Shown here: one piece after another, positions 36,383 through 45,785 of the stretch
Numbering within the stretch: the first letter of the stretch is position 1
How the letters are laid out: each line of letters opens with the position of its first letter
Source: BJGO01 sp039810885
GTDB lineage: Bacteria; Bacteroidota; Bacteroidia; Chitinophagales; UBA10324
DNA: 64,000 nucleotides
Reading direction: 5' to 3'
NCBI GenBank assembly: GCA_039810885.1
Contig: JBDHXV010000005.1
Location: 1-64,000, forward strand
The notes under the pieces: generated by a model
What the model saw: the letters and a program-made list of their open reading frames with translations, nothing else
Database searches by the model: none
What the model was told of the DNA's origin: nothing
Position numbers and translations under genes: made by a program

Positions 36383-38356
36383 ATGGCGGACGAACTGCTG
36401 ACAATAAGTATGGAAAAAACAACTCACTCGGATTATACTTCAGATAATATTCAAGTACTGGAAGGTTTAGAAGCCGTTCGCAAAAGACCGGCTATGTACA
36501 TCGGCGATATTGGTGTAAGAGGGCTGCATCATTTGGTTTATGAAGTTGTTGATAATTCTATTGATGAGGCTCTTGCCGGATATTGCAAGAACATACAGGT
36601 ATCAATTAATGAAGATAATAGCATCACAGTTATAGACGATGGCCGTGGTATCCCAACCGACATACACAAGAAAGAAAAGCGCAGTGCGCTGGAAGTGGTT
36701 ATGACAGTACTTCACGCAGGTGGTAAGTTTAATAAGGATACCTATAAAGTTTCGGGCGGGTTGCATGGAGTGGGGGTATCGTGCGTGAATGCACTCTCTT
36801 CACACATGAAGGTTACAGTTCATCGCGACGGTAAAATATTTGAACAAGAATACAGTATAGGAAAGCCGCTGTATAGCGTTCGCGAAATTGGAACGACTAA
36901 TCATACCGGTACGCAAACCACCTTTTTGCCGGATTCAACTATCTTCACGGTTAAAGACTACAACTTCGACACCTTGGCACATCGCATGTGCGAGTTGGCA
37001 TATTTGAACAAAGGAATTTCTATAACTCTTACCGATAAACGTGAAAAAGATGCAGAGGGCAATTTCTTAAGTAAGAGATATTATTCGGAAAAGGGATTAG
37101 AAGAATTTGTAAAATATCTTGATGGCAATCGCGAGAAGCTACTTCCGGAGCCTATTGTATCTGAGGGAGGCCGCGAGAATGTTGTGGTTCAAATTGCATT
37201 GACATATAATACGGGGTATAATGAAAATGTTCATTCATACGTCAACAACATAAATACGATTGAAGGAGGAACCCACGTTGCCGGGTTTCGGCGTGCTTTA
37301 ACTCGTGTCTTTAAGTCTTATGGCGATCAAAACAAATTGTTTGAAAAGCTCAACTTTGATATCACAGGAGATGATTTTCGTGAAGGACTCACAGCCGTTG
37401 TCAGCGTTAAAGTTCCCGAGCCTCAATTTGAAGGTCAAACGAAGTCGAAACTGGGCAACTCTGAAGTATTGGGTATTGTAGATACAACAGTCGGAGAAGC
37501 ATTGAACAATTATCTTGAAGAGAATCCGCGCGAAGCAAAACAGATAATCAGTAAAGTTATTTTAACGGCAACGGCTCGTCATGCTGCTCGTAAGGCACGT
37601 GAGATGGTGCAGCGCAAAAATGGCATGGCCGGCTCAGGGCTCCCAGGCAAGTTGGCAGACTGTAGCGATAAGGATGCATCAAAATGTGAAATATTTCTTG
37701 TAGAGGGAGACTCTGCAGGCGGAACGGCTAAACAAGGTCGAAACCGTGCATTCCAAGCTATTTTGCCATTGCGCGGTAAAATTCTTAATGTGGAGAAAGC
37801 TATGGAGCATAAGATTTATGATAACGAAGAGATAAAAAATATTTTTACAGCCTTAGGGGTCAGTATAGGAACCAAAGAAGACGACAAGGCCCTGAATATA
37901 GAGAAACTCCGCTACCATAAAATTATCATCATGACTGATGCCGATGTGGATGGCTCCCACATCTCCACACTTATACTTACTTTTTTCTTTCGCTTTATGA
38001 AAGAGTTAATTGTACAAGGATATGTTTACATCGCATCTCCACCATTGTATTTGATAAAGAAAGGAAAAGAACAAGAGTATTGTTGGAACGATGATCAACG
38101 CAAGATTGCGGTAGAACGCATTGCGGGCGGCAAGGAAGATTCCGTAACCATTCAGAGGTATAAAGGTTTGGGAGAAATGAATGCTGAGCAATTGTGGGAA
38201 ACAACAATGAATCCGGAAACCCGAACTCTAAAACAAGTAACTATAGAAAATGCCAGCGATGCGGATCATATATTTTCGATGTTGATGGGAGATGATGTGC
38301 CACCGCGCAGGGAGTTTATTGAGCGTAATGCGAAATATGCCAGAGTAGATATCTAG
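36383..38356 (+). CDS. gyrB: DNA gyrase subunit B
   Basis: ATPase subunit of the type IIA topoisomerase that introduces negative supercoils. 657 residues. GHKL ATPase motifs EVVDNSIDEALAG (catalytic Glu E54), DDGRGIPTD and GGLHGVGVSCVNALS; TOPRIM motifs EGDSAGG (E441) and DADVDGSHI (D519 onward); C-terminal QRYKGLGEMNAEQLWETTM. The short length without the E. coli insertion is usual here. ParE is the alternative, but the GLGEMN...TMNPETRTLKQV ending and gyrase-type TOPRIM favour GyrB. Stops tail-to-tail with the anti-sigma gene, overlapping by 4 bases. Confidence 0.94.
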   Translation: MADELLTISMEKTTHSDYTSDNIQVLEGLEAVRKRPAMYIGDIGVRGLHHLVYEVVDNSIDEALAGYCKNIQVSINEDNSITVIDDGRGIPTDIHKKEKRSALEVVMTVLHAGGKFNKDTYKVSGGLHGVGVSCVNALSSHMKVTVHRDGKIFEQEYSIGKPLYSVREIGTTNHTGTQTTFLPDSTIFTVKDYNFDTLAHRMCELAYLNKGISITLTDKREKDAEGNFLSKRYYSEKGLEEFVKYLDGNREKLLPEPIVSEGGRENVVVQIALTYNTGYNENVHSYVNNINTIEGGTHVAGFRRALTRVFKSYGDQNKLFEKLNFDITGDDFREGLTAVVSVKVPEPQFEGQTKSKLGNSEVLGIVDTTVGEALNNYLEENPREAKQIISKVILTATARHAARKAREMVQRKNGMAGSGLPGKLADCSDKDASKCEIFLVEGDSAGGTAKQGRNRAFQAILPLRGKILNVEKAMEHKIYDNEEIKNIFTALGVSIGTKEDDKALNIEKLRYHKIIIMTDADVDGSHISTLILTFFFRFMKELIVQGYVYIASPPLYLIKKGKEQEYCWNDDQRKIAVERIAGGKEDSVTIQRYKGLGEMNAEQLWETTMNPETRTLKQVTIENASDADHIFSMLMGDDVPPRREFIERNAKYARVDI

Positions 38357-39438
38357 TACTTATCCAATAAGTGTTGTGCTTCTTCTTTCTTCTTAGAATT
38401 TGATTGAATCAAATCATTCAAGATGTCCTTTCCTTGTTTGCTTTTGCCTTGCAGCAGCAAACAATTGGCCTTAACCAATAAAGCATCATCACGATAGGCG
38501 AGTTTACTATCCGGCTGTGATATAATTTGATTACACAAAGAAATAGATTGCTCATACTTCTTCTGCTGCAATAGCTTTTTTGCAGTTATCAATAACTCTT
38601 CAGGAGCTTGTTGTTTATTGAGATTGAGTGAATCGTTGTAACTCTCACTTAATATTAGCTGCGGCGTTACTTCTTCGCTCTTAGCGCTTATATCTTTTTT
38701 GTTCGAATGCTTCTTATTAATTGAAAGAGCGTCAGACTCAACAACCGTGGTGCTGCTCTCAGTCTTAATCGGTTCTTCATCCACAATCGGGGGTGGAATT
38801 CTATAATCCTCAACCGAAATATTATCTGAAAAGGCTGTTTCATGGCTTGGTTGGGTTGGGGCCGTGATAGTGTTTCCTTCATTTACGCTGCTAAGGGTGC
38901 CCTTCATTTCTGGAGGTGGTGGCGTAGGGGGCAGAGTAGAAGTTGCTGAAGGTGATGACTCATCCGGTTTTAATTCATTGTGATTTGAAATATCAGGAGT
39001 AATGTATAGGGTGTTTGACTTAACAGATGGACTCATTTGCTGAGGTTTTATTTCGGGATGAGTTATTTCCTCAGAATTCAGCGTTCCGGCTAATTCCTTT
39101 TCATCAGGCTGCATGAAATGATTAATTAAAACAGCTAAGCTCATCAGAATGAGAAATGAGGCGGCCACAGCAAGCCAGCGAGTTAAAGGTACGCCGCGCC
39201 CTTTATTGGTTTCTTTTAACAATCTCTCATCAATCTTTTGATTTATGGATTCTATACTTTCATTAAAAGAATCTTTAGAAGTTAACTTCATTCCCTCCAA
39301 CATATCTGCGCAAATCTCACACTCTTCAATATGTTTATACCACTGCGTTTCCATAGGGTGAGCTCCTTGTGAATAGGCTAGCATGCTGAGTTGTTCCTCA
39401 GTAAGGCATTTACTTCTATGTACTTCCTTATTGCTCAC
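38353..39438 (-). CDS. Transmembrane anti-sigma factor with periplasmic TPR-like domain
   Basis: 361 residues from a GTG start that overlaps the end of the sigma-factor gene by 11 bases. Cytoplasmic N-terminus carries the ZAS zinc motif H36-x3-C40-x2-C43 (KHIEECEIC), followed by one membrane helix (about 88-106), a Pro/Ser/Thr-rich periplasmic linker (PPTPPPPEM) and a C-terminal helical segment of about 90 residues that looks like tetratricopeptide repeats (AKKLLQQKKYEQSISLCNQII). The architecture and overlap with the sigma gene imply it holds that sigma at the membrane and responds to an envelope signal. Confidence 0.85.
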   Translation of the reverse strand: MSNKEVHRSKCLTEEQLSMLAYSQGAHPMETQWYKHIEECEICADMLEGMKLTSKDSFNESIESINQKIDERLLKETNKGRGVPLTRWLAVAASFLILMSLAVLINHFMQPDEKELAGTLNSEEITHPEIKPQQMSPSVKSNTLYITPDISNHNELKPDESSPSATSTLPPTPPPPEMKGTLSSVNEGNTITAPTQPSHETAFSDNISVEDYRIPPPIVDEEPIKTESSTTVVESDALSINKKHSNKKDISAKSEEVTPQLILSESYNDSLNLNKQQAPEELLITAKKLLQQKKYEQSISLCNQIISQPDSKLAYRDDALLVKANCLLLQGKSKQGKDILNDLIQSNSKKKEEAQHLLDKY

Positions 39439-40018
39439 GTGTTTTCTCTAATTGTGTTTTTAAATTCCGTTTCCCGTTTTGAATATGACTGCGCACCTCA
39501 TTCATGGTATATCCTGTTTGTTCCACAATTTCTTGGTATGATTTATTGTGTAGATAAAATAATTCTACACAAACCCGCTGCGGCTCATTTAGTGTAAGTA
39601 ATGCGTTATTCATTTCATTCAACAGATGTTCTTTCCATTCTCCTCGTTCATGATGCGGATCAGTCTGTATTTCCATAAACACCTCAGCTTCTTTTTTTAA
39701 TTGATTCTGATGTATAAGGATGCTTTGTTCTTTTCGCAACTTCATTAGACAATGATTCTTTGAAACTGTATGAAGCCAAAATCTAAACTCCTTAACTTCA
39801 TGCTTGGGTAGTTTTATTAACAACGCTTCAAAAATCTGCATGACCGCATCTTCGGCATCGTCGCGGTTTTTCAAGTATTTCATGCAAACACTAAAGACTA
39901 CATGTGTGTATCGTTTGAATAGAATACCAATGGCCTCTTTTACTTGTTGCGATTTGTAAAGTTGAATTAGCTCACTATCGGTGCGTGTATGTAAACTACC
40001 TTGATTCAATGCTAGCAA
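39428..40018 (-). CDS. ECF-type RNA polymerase sigma factor
   Basis: 196 residues. Region 2 (FKRYTHVVFSVCMKYLKNRDDAEDAVMQIF) and region 4 helix-turn-helix (YLHNKSYQEIVEQTGYTMNEVRSHIQNGKRNLK) are clear. The only start codons available are TTG at 40018 or a second TTG three codons later: the frame has an in-frame stop just upstream and no ATG before region 2. Translationally coupled to the anti-sigma gene. It diverges from the alpha-2-macroglobulin gene across 113 bases, so that gene is a candidate target, but no second promoter type can be recognised here. Confidence 0.9.
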   Translation of the reverse strand: MLALNQGSLHTRTDSELIQLYKSQQVKEAIGILFKRYTHVVFSVCMKYLKNRDDAEDAVMQIFEALLIKLPKHEVKEFRFWLHTVSKNHCLMKLRKEQSILIHQNQLKKEAEVFMEIQTDPHHERGEWKEHLLNEMNNALLTLNEPQRVCVELFYLHNKSYQEIVEQTGYTMNEVRSHIQNGKRNLKTQLEKTREQ

Positions 40019-40131
40019 TAACGATTATTAAATGTAGTCAATATTGTCTTTTAAAATTTATTTCAAAATTATTTAGAAGCGTTTGTGTAAAGATAATAAT
40101 GAAAGCATCTTCACTTAAAACGAGTCGTAAT

Positions 40132-43100
40132 ATGAAACCCACCACCACCACCCTAAAGATTCTCACAGCTCTTTTTGTTGCTGTTGCAACGATAACACCA
40201 ATGATTCAGGCACAACAAAATTTTGTACAACTGAAAGACGAGCAAATAGATTCGTTAGAGCACTTATTCAACAAACAAGCACAAGCTTATGTTGAAGATA
40301 GATTATATCTAAGTACGAACCAGCCTATATACAGCCCCGGGGAAAACATTTGGTTTTCTGTCTTTGTACGAGATGCACAACTGAAAAAATCGAATAAGAG
40401 CGAAATTGTACACGTAGAGCTTAAAACACCATCAGGTAAAATTGCACAACAACTCAACCTCATTGCACGTAATGGACAGGCCGGAGGCGATTTTATTACA
40501 TCTAATACTATGCCTGGAGGCTATTATAAGATTAGAGCTTATACCGATTGGATGCTAAACGAAAGTGATTCTGCAGGATATACCAAAGAAGTTTTATTAC
40601 AAAAAGTTATTCTTCCGCGACTGAAAATGAACTTAACTTTTGATAAAACAAGCTATAGTAAAGGGGATGAGGTTATTGCTAAATTCTCTGCAAACACGAA
40701 CGAGAATAAGCCCCTTCGTAACAAGTCGTTTACCTATGAGTTAAAAGTGGATGGCCTAAAATTTAAAGAAGGTACTTCTACTACCGGCGATGACGGTGTG
40801 ATGTATGTACGTTACAATTTACCGGTAAAAATGAAAACACGAGATGTGCAGATGAATGTTAAATTAGATTATGATGGAGTAACAGAAGGTCTGAACAAGC
40901 AGATATCGATTTCTTCTAATAATATATCACTTCAATTTTACCCCGAAGGCGGAGATTTGATTTTGAACACACCCTCAAGGGTGGCTTTTAAGGCAAGCGA
41001 TGAAGATGGTAATCCGGTAAGTGTTGATGGCGTGATTAAAGATACAAAGGGACATGTCATAACAGAGTTTAAAACCTATCATAAGGGAATGGGCTTATTC
41101 CATTTCACACCCGCTCAAGGAGAAAGTTATTACGCATTTATAAAAAAGCCAAGTGATGTTTCAGAAACATGGAACTTGCCTAAACCTCTCACATACGGTT
41201 ATACTATGGAAGTGAATACAGCCGGAGACGAGTTGTTGCTAAACATTCATTCTACCGGAATATTTAAAGCCAACATTATCATACAAATTAGAGGACAGAT
41301 CTATTTCAGCGCATCAAGATTATTGTCGGAAGGGGACAATGAAGTGCGCATCTCAACAGCAAATTTCCCGGCAGGAGTTGCTCAAATAACGTTGTTAGAC
41401 CAGCAATTGATTCCACGTACAGAACGGCTTGTCTTTGTGAATCGAGATAGGCAATTAAGCGTAAGCATTGAAACTGAGCGAGACCAATATCAAAGCAGGG
41501 ACAAGGTAAAAGCAACACTTCGAACTACCGATGCTAGCGGCAATCCTGTGCCGGCATACGTTTTAGTTAACGTAGTTAATGATCAATTAGTAAACTATGC
41601 AGATGATAAGTCTTCCAATATCTTATCTGCTATGTTGTTAGAATATGATTTGAAGGAAAAGGTAGAGGATCCTAATTTTTATTTTGACCTCAATGAATCC
41701 AAATCATTATCGGCTCTCGACTTATTGATGATGACTTCAGGTTGGAGACGTTTTTCTTGGAAACAAATTCTTACTCAGCAAACTCCGACATTGACTCATG
41801 AAGGAGAAATAGCATCTTTTACAATATTGGTTATTGATGGAGTAACCGGAAAACCATTGCCACACGCACATTTGAAATTGAAGCAAAGTGGTTCACTATT
41901 CGCTACCGATAATGTTGGGAAAGCATTATTTACAAATATTGATTTGTATGAACCTGTAGCGCTCACCGTTTCTGCATCAAATTATAATTCTGAAGAAATT
42001 ACAATTTCAAAATATGCAACAACCAACACAGTATGGCTCTATCCAACGAATTACATATACCCCGATTTGATGATGGATGCTGCACCAATACAGATAAAAG
42101 GTGATCAGATACAACAACAAAATGCAGAGATAATCATGCCGGCTCCTAAAGATATTGAACAAGTGAAACGGAGAACAAAACCTCAAGAGGACCAGTTGAA
42201 AAAGAAAGAAGAGCAAGATCATCAAGAACTAATAGTTGATAAACGCATCAATACCATATTTAAAATGGATACCACAATCCAAAAACAAAATCAAACCGTA
42301 ACCTACTATCGTACACGAATATTTCCGCAAAAAAAATACGCACCAAATATTTCTGACGTGCGATCAGATTTTAACCCGACTTTATATTTTAATCATGCAT
42401 TAGAAACAGATATAAATGGTAAAGTAAGTTTTGAGTTTACAACAAATGATTTGATTACTTCTTTTCGAATTATTGCAGAAGGAATTGCTTCAAGCGGGCT
42501 TATAGGAAGACAAGAAAAACTAATTTTTACACAGCTCCCGATAACAATCCAGTCCAAGTTACCGGGTACACTAACTTCAGGTGATTTGTTCAGCCTTCCT
42601 GTTATCGTAAAAAACAACTCATCAAAAACAATTACAGGAACTGTTTCAGTTCGCTACAACGTAGAAGTATTTGCTTCAGAGAATAAGGATACAACCATAA
42701 CACTGCCGGCACAGACAACTTATGTACTCTATCGTAAGTTGAAAGCACTGCCGGTACAAGCTTTAGATACTATTCAACTAACGTTTAACGGCACTGATTA
42801 CAGTGATGCAACAACTGTTCCGGTGAGCGTTGACCTGAGAGGATTTCCTGTTCAACAAAGCTTTAGTGGACGAGATTTAGAAAAGTCATTCTCCTTCAAA
42901 ATTAAAGATGCATTACCGGGCACAGTAAAAGTTACTGTTACGGCTTACCCGAGCACAGTAAGCACGATTTTAAAAGGAGTCAGCGGCCTTCTTCGCAGGC
43001 CCAGTGGCTGCTTTGAACAAACCAGCATGTCATCATATCCTAATGCCATGATCATGGATTACTTACGTAACAGCCAAAATGGCGATGAGAAAACGTATGC

Positions 43101-44427
43101 TCAGGCAAAACAACTATTAGCGGAAGGTTATGCACGCTTAGTCACTTTTGAAACGAAGCAGAAGGGATATGAATGGTTTGGTTCTGCTCCAGGTCACGAG
43201 GCCTTGACCGCGTATGGGCTAATGCAATTTAATGAGTATAAAATGTTATATAAGGATGTTGACGAAGAAATGATTAAGCGCACATCGGACTGGTTACTTG
43301 CACGAAGAAATGGAAAAGGAGGTTATCAGCGTAACCCTAATGCATTGGATAATTTTGGACGGGCAAATGAAGAAGTAACTAACCTATATATAACCTATGC
43401 ATTGAGTGAAGCAGGGTATAGTGACTTAGCTCAGGAGATTGAATATTCATATCAAACAGCATTGACTTCTAGCGATCCATATTTATTAGCACTTGCGGCA
43501 AATACCTTGCTCAATGCGAAAGACAAAGCCCGGGCAGACAAGTTGATGGTTAAATTATATGCCACACAAAACGCAGAGGGGGCACTTAAAGGAGCAAAAC
43601 AAAGTATTACCTGCTCTTCCGGCATTGGCCTTGATGTGGAAACAACTTCCTTGGGAGTATTAGCAATGATGCGCACTACCTATCCAGATTATGTAAAAAT
43701 TGAAAAGTCTGTTGATTACCTTCTGAACATGCGTAATGCTTATGGCGATTGGGGTAATACGCAAGCTACCATTCTTGCATTAAAGACAATAAGTAAATAC
43801 AGCTTGTTTTCTAAGCGAACTGCTGAATCGGGAACTATAATTGTTTTTATAGGTGATAAGCAAATTGGTGAAGCAAGCTTTAGAGCAGGAGAAACGGAGC
43901 CTATAGAACTCTCCGGCTTGGAGCAATTTATAGAAGAAGGCAATCATAATCTAAAGATAAAATATAAAGGAGTGAAAGTGGCGTTGCCTTATAGCGTGAA
44001 CATTACATATAATGTGGCACGGCCTCCTTCATCCGATGCGTGTGATTTATCATTGCACACGACTATAAACACTACTCAATGCCGGGTAGGAGATATCGTG
44101 CGTATGACGATTACGGTTCAAAATAAGCGTAATGATGCAAAGCCTTTTAGTACAGCGGTTATAGGAATTCCTGCGGGATTAAGTATTCAGGCATCACAGC
44201 TAAAAGCACTTCAAACACAAAACAGATTGGCATACTTCGAAATATGGGACAATAATCTGGTGCTCTATTTTCGTCAGATAAAAAGCAATGAAGAGATTGA
44301 AATCCCCGTAGATCTTAAAGCTGAGATCCCGGGTCAATTTGAAGCTGCTGCAAGTAACGTGTTCTTGTATTACACCACAGAATATAAGGACTGGGTTATG
44401 GGTGAAAAAATAAATATCACAAAATAA
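40132..44427 (+). CDS. Alpha-2-macroglobulin-like protein with thioester motif
   Basis: 1431 residues from the ATG at 40132, which precedes a signal peptide (LKILTALFVAVATITPMIQAQ); an ATG 11 codons earlier is possible. N-terminal MG2-type domain (STNQPIYSPGENIWFSVFVRD), several further MG domains, a Lys/Glu/Gln-rich linker around residues 665-710, the A2M core (DFNPTLYFNHALETDINGKVSF ... SFRIIAEGI), then the thioester-type motif C960-F-E-Q in GCFEQTSMSSYPNA and a complement-like alpha/alpha toroid. Bacterial A2Ms are thought to trap proteases; here no PBP1c neighbour exists. Not a lipoprotein by sequence, so periplasmic or secreted. Lone gene followed by a strong terminator. Confidence 0.88.
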   Translation: MKPTTTTLKILTALFVAVATITPMIQAQQNFVQLKDEQIDSLEHLFNKQAQAYVEDRLYLSTNQPIYSPGENIWFSVFVRDAQLKKSNKSEIVHVELKTPSGKIAQQLNLIARNGQAGGDFITSNTMPGGYYKIRAYTDWMLNESDSAGYTKEVLLQKVILPRLKMNLTFDKTSYSKGDEVIAKFSANTNENKPLRNKSFTYELKVDGLKFKEGTSTTGDDGVMYVRYNLPVKMKTRDVQMNVKLDYDGVTEGLNKQISISSNNISLQFYPEGGDLILNTPSRVAFKASDEDGNPVSVDGVIKDTKGHVITEFKTYHKGMGLFHFTPAQGESYYAFIKKPSDVSETWNLPKPLTYGYTMEVNTAGDELLLNIHSTGIFKANIIIQIRGQIYFSASRLLSEGDNEVRISTANFPAGVAQITLLDQQLIPRTERLVFVNRDRQLSVSIETERDQYQSRDKVKATLRTTDASGNPVPAYVLVNVVNDQLVNYADDKSSNILSAMLLEYDLKEKVEDPNFYFDLNESKSLSALDLLMMTSGWRRFSWKQILTQQTPTLTHEGEIASFTILVIDGVTGKPLPHAHLKLKQSGSLFATDNVGKALFTNIDLYEPVALTVSASNYNSEEITISKYATTNTVWLYPTNYIYPDLMMDAAPIQIKGDQIQQQNAEIIMPAPKDIEQVKRRTKPQEDQLKKKEEQDHQELIVDKRINTIFKMDTTIQKQNQTVTYYRTRIFPQKKYAPNISDVRSDFNPTLYFNHALETDINGKVSFEFTTNDLITSFRIIAEGIASSGLIGRQEKLIFTQLPITIQSKLPGTLTSGDLFSLPVIVKNNSSKTITGTVSVRYNVEVFASENKDTTITLPAQTTYVLYRKLKALPVQALDTIQLTFNGTDYSDATTVPVSVDLRGFPVQQSFSGRDLEKSFSFKIKDALPGTVKVTVTAYPSTVSTILKGVSGLLRRPSGCFEQTSMSSYPNAMIMDYLRNSQNGDEKTYAQAKQLLAEGYARLVTFETKQKGYEWFGSAPGHEALTAYGLMQFNEYKMLYKDVDEEMIKRTSDWLLARRNGKGGYQRNPNALDNFGRANEEVTNLYITYALSEAGYSDLAQEIEYSYQTALTSSDPYLLALAANTLLNAKDKARADKLMVKLYATQNAEGALKGAKQSITCSSGIGLDVETTSLGVLAMMRTTYPDYVKIEKSVDYLLNMRNAYGDWGNTQATILALKTISKYSLFSKRTAESGTIIVFIGDKQIGEASFRAGETEPIELSGLEQFIEEGNHNLKIKYKGVKVALPYSVNITYNVARPPSSDACDLSLHTTINTTQCRVGDIVRMTITVQNKRNDAKPFSTAVIGIPAGLSIQASQLKALQTQNRLAYFEIWDNNLVLYFRQIKSNEEIEIPVDLKAEIPGQFEAAASNVFLYYTTEYKDWVMGEKINITK

Positions 44428-44464
44428 TTACGTGATCGAGGTTTGGTTAATTCATTTTTGAGCT

Positions 44465-44499
44465 ATTGCGCGGCTTGCATTGCAAGCCGCGCAATTTTT
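44465..44499 (+). terminator. Terminator after the alpha-2-macroglobulin gene
   Basis: TTGCGCGGCTTGCA and its exact reverse complement TGCAAGCCGCGCAA (44466-44494) are separated by a single T, giving at least a 12-bp GC-rich stem with a tight loop, followed by TTTTT. It lies 38 bases past the stop codon. Confidence 0.85.
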
Positions 44500-44609
44500 A
44501 CGAACAACATAAAGCTTTTATTAATAATAAGGCTTTTACAAAATGTAACAATAGTGGCTATCTATAGACTATCACCGATAGAATTTTGTGCCATCATAAA
44601 TAATAGAAT

Positions 44610-44867
44610 ATGAGCAAGAATAAAATTGTCATTGACGTGCGTTCTCAAGGTGAGTTCTTATCGGGCTGTGTTCCGGGGAGCATTAATATTCCCTTGCAGG
44701 AAATAAGCCGGCGATTGGAAGAAATTAAATCAATGAAACAGCCAATTATTTTGTGCTGCGCCAGTGGAAATCGCAGTGGGCAGGCGGAATTATTTCTGAA
44801 ATCAGCCGGTGTAGATTGCGAGAATGGCGGGTCTTGGTTTGATGTAATGTACTCTTCAGAGTTGTAA
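44610..44867 (+). CDS. Single-domain rhodanese-like protein
   Basis: 85 residues, one small rhodanese domain without signal peptide. The Asp-Val-Arg strand (IVIDVRSQGEFLSGCVPGSINIP) and the active-site loop C50-A-S-G-N-R-S of the C-x4-R type are intact, so persulfide transfer from thiosulfate, glutathione persulfide or a protein is feasible; an extra Cys (C49) directly precedes the catalytic one. At 85 residues it is shorter than the usual 100-110. It stands alone, so its partner is unclear. Confidence 0.88.
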   Translation: MSKNKIVIDVRSQGEFLSGCVPGSINIPLQEISRRLEEIKSMKQPIILCCASGNRSGQAELFLKSAGVDCENGGSWFDVMYSSEL

Positions 44868-45014
44868 AAAAGCACTTCCTGCATTTTATTAATTAATAAG
44901 AAGAAAGTAGCCTCCTATTAGCTTATTTATATGCGAGAATAATGTGTTGGTAAGCAGTCTTAGGTTTAATTAAAAACTCTGAGCAAAATCATAAATAGAC
45001 ATTAACGATAATGA

Positions 45015-45022
45015 TAACTTTG
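45015..45022 (+). promoter_or_regulatory. Possible -7 box of the mbnP-like unit
   Basis: TAACTTTG matches TAnnTTTG and ends 19 bases before the start of the MbnP-like gene. No TTG-type -33 element is visible. Confidence 0.35.
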
Positions 45023-45041
45023 GATAATAAAATAGCCCACT

Positions 45042-45770
45042 ATGCACAAACTTCTCATTCCCCTCTGCCTTGTAATGCTCTTTGGTTGCAAACCTGAAGA
45101 ACATGATGAGCCTGCACCTGCAGCGACAACGGGCACACTCGAGTTTAATGTTGAGTTTAGACACAAAACGAATAAACTTATCTATGATACCATTATGTAT
45201 CAAAATGCGGCAGGTAACCACTATTCGGTAAGCACAGTAAAGGCTATTCTTTCATCCATTAAGCTATTGAAGAATATGCAAGCATCATTTACCGATAAAG
45301 GGTATTATTTTATTGACGCCCGTGATGCGGCCTATCAAAAAATCATATTGAATAATATTCCTGCGGGCACCTATTCGGGGATTGAGTTCCTTATTGGCAT
45401 TGACTCCCTTCATAACAAACATGATTCTTTACCTCAAACAACCTACTTTCAAAATATGCTGTGGCCTACGATGATGGGAGGAGGATATCACTTCTTAAAA
45501 TTTGAAGGACAGTTCTTAAGTGCCGGTAATCCGCTAGGATATACCTTACATCTTGGGACTAACGGATACACTTCCTTAGATGTTATTACTTTCCCTATAG
45601 ATATTAAAGCAGGCGAAAAACGCACGTTAAAACTCATTGTTGATGTAAATGAGTGGTTTGATAACCCTTACCCTTATAACCTTGAAACAGATGGATATGC
45701 TATTATGGGAGATAAGCCTGCTATGCAGAAAGTAGCGGATAACGGAAGTGATGTATTAAGTATTGAATAA
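45042..45770 (+). CDS. MbnP-like copper-associated lipoprotein
   Basis: 242 residues with a lipoprotein signal ending at LFGC (C16). The body (GTLEFNVEFRHKTNKL, YSVSTVKAILSSIKLLK, IPAGTYSGIEFLIGIDSLHN, LWPTMMGGGYHFLKFEG) fits the MbnP family, periplasmic proteins that bind copper; in methanotroph MbnP a Trp is oxidised to kynurenine by the di-haem enzyme MbnH. A Trp (W141) sits in the conserved block before GGGYHFLKFEG and is the natural candidate. The di-haem peroxidase gene follows after 15 bases. Copper binding is inferred from family and neighbour, not shown. Confidence 0.82.
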   Translation: MHKLLIPLCLVMLFGCKPEEHDEPAPAATTGTLEFNVEFRHKTNKLIYDTIMYQNAAGNHYSVSTVKAILSSIKLLKNMQASFTDKGYYFIDARDAAYQKIILNNIPAGTYSGIEFLIGIDSLHNKHDSLPQTTYFQNMLWPTMMGGGYHFLKFEGQFLSAGNPLGYTLHLGTNGYTSLDVITFPIDIKAGEKRTLKLIVDVNEWFDNPYPYNLETDGYAIMGDKPAMQKVADNGSDVLSIE

Positions 45771-45785
45771 AGAAAATAAAAAATC

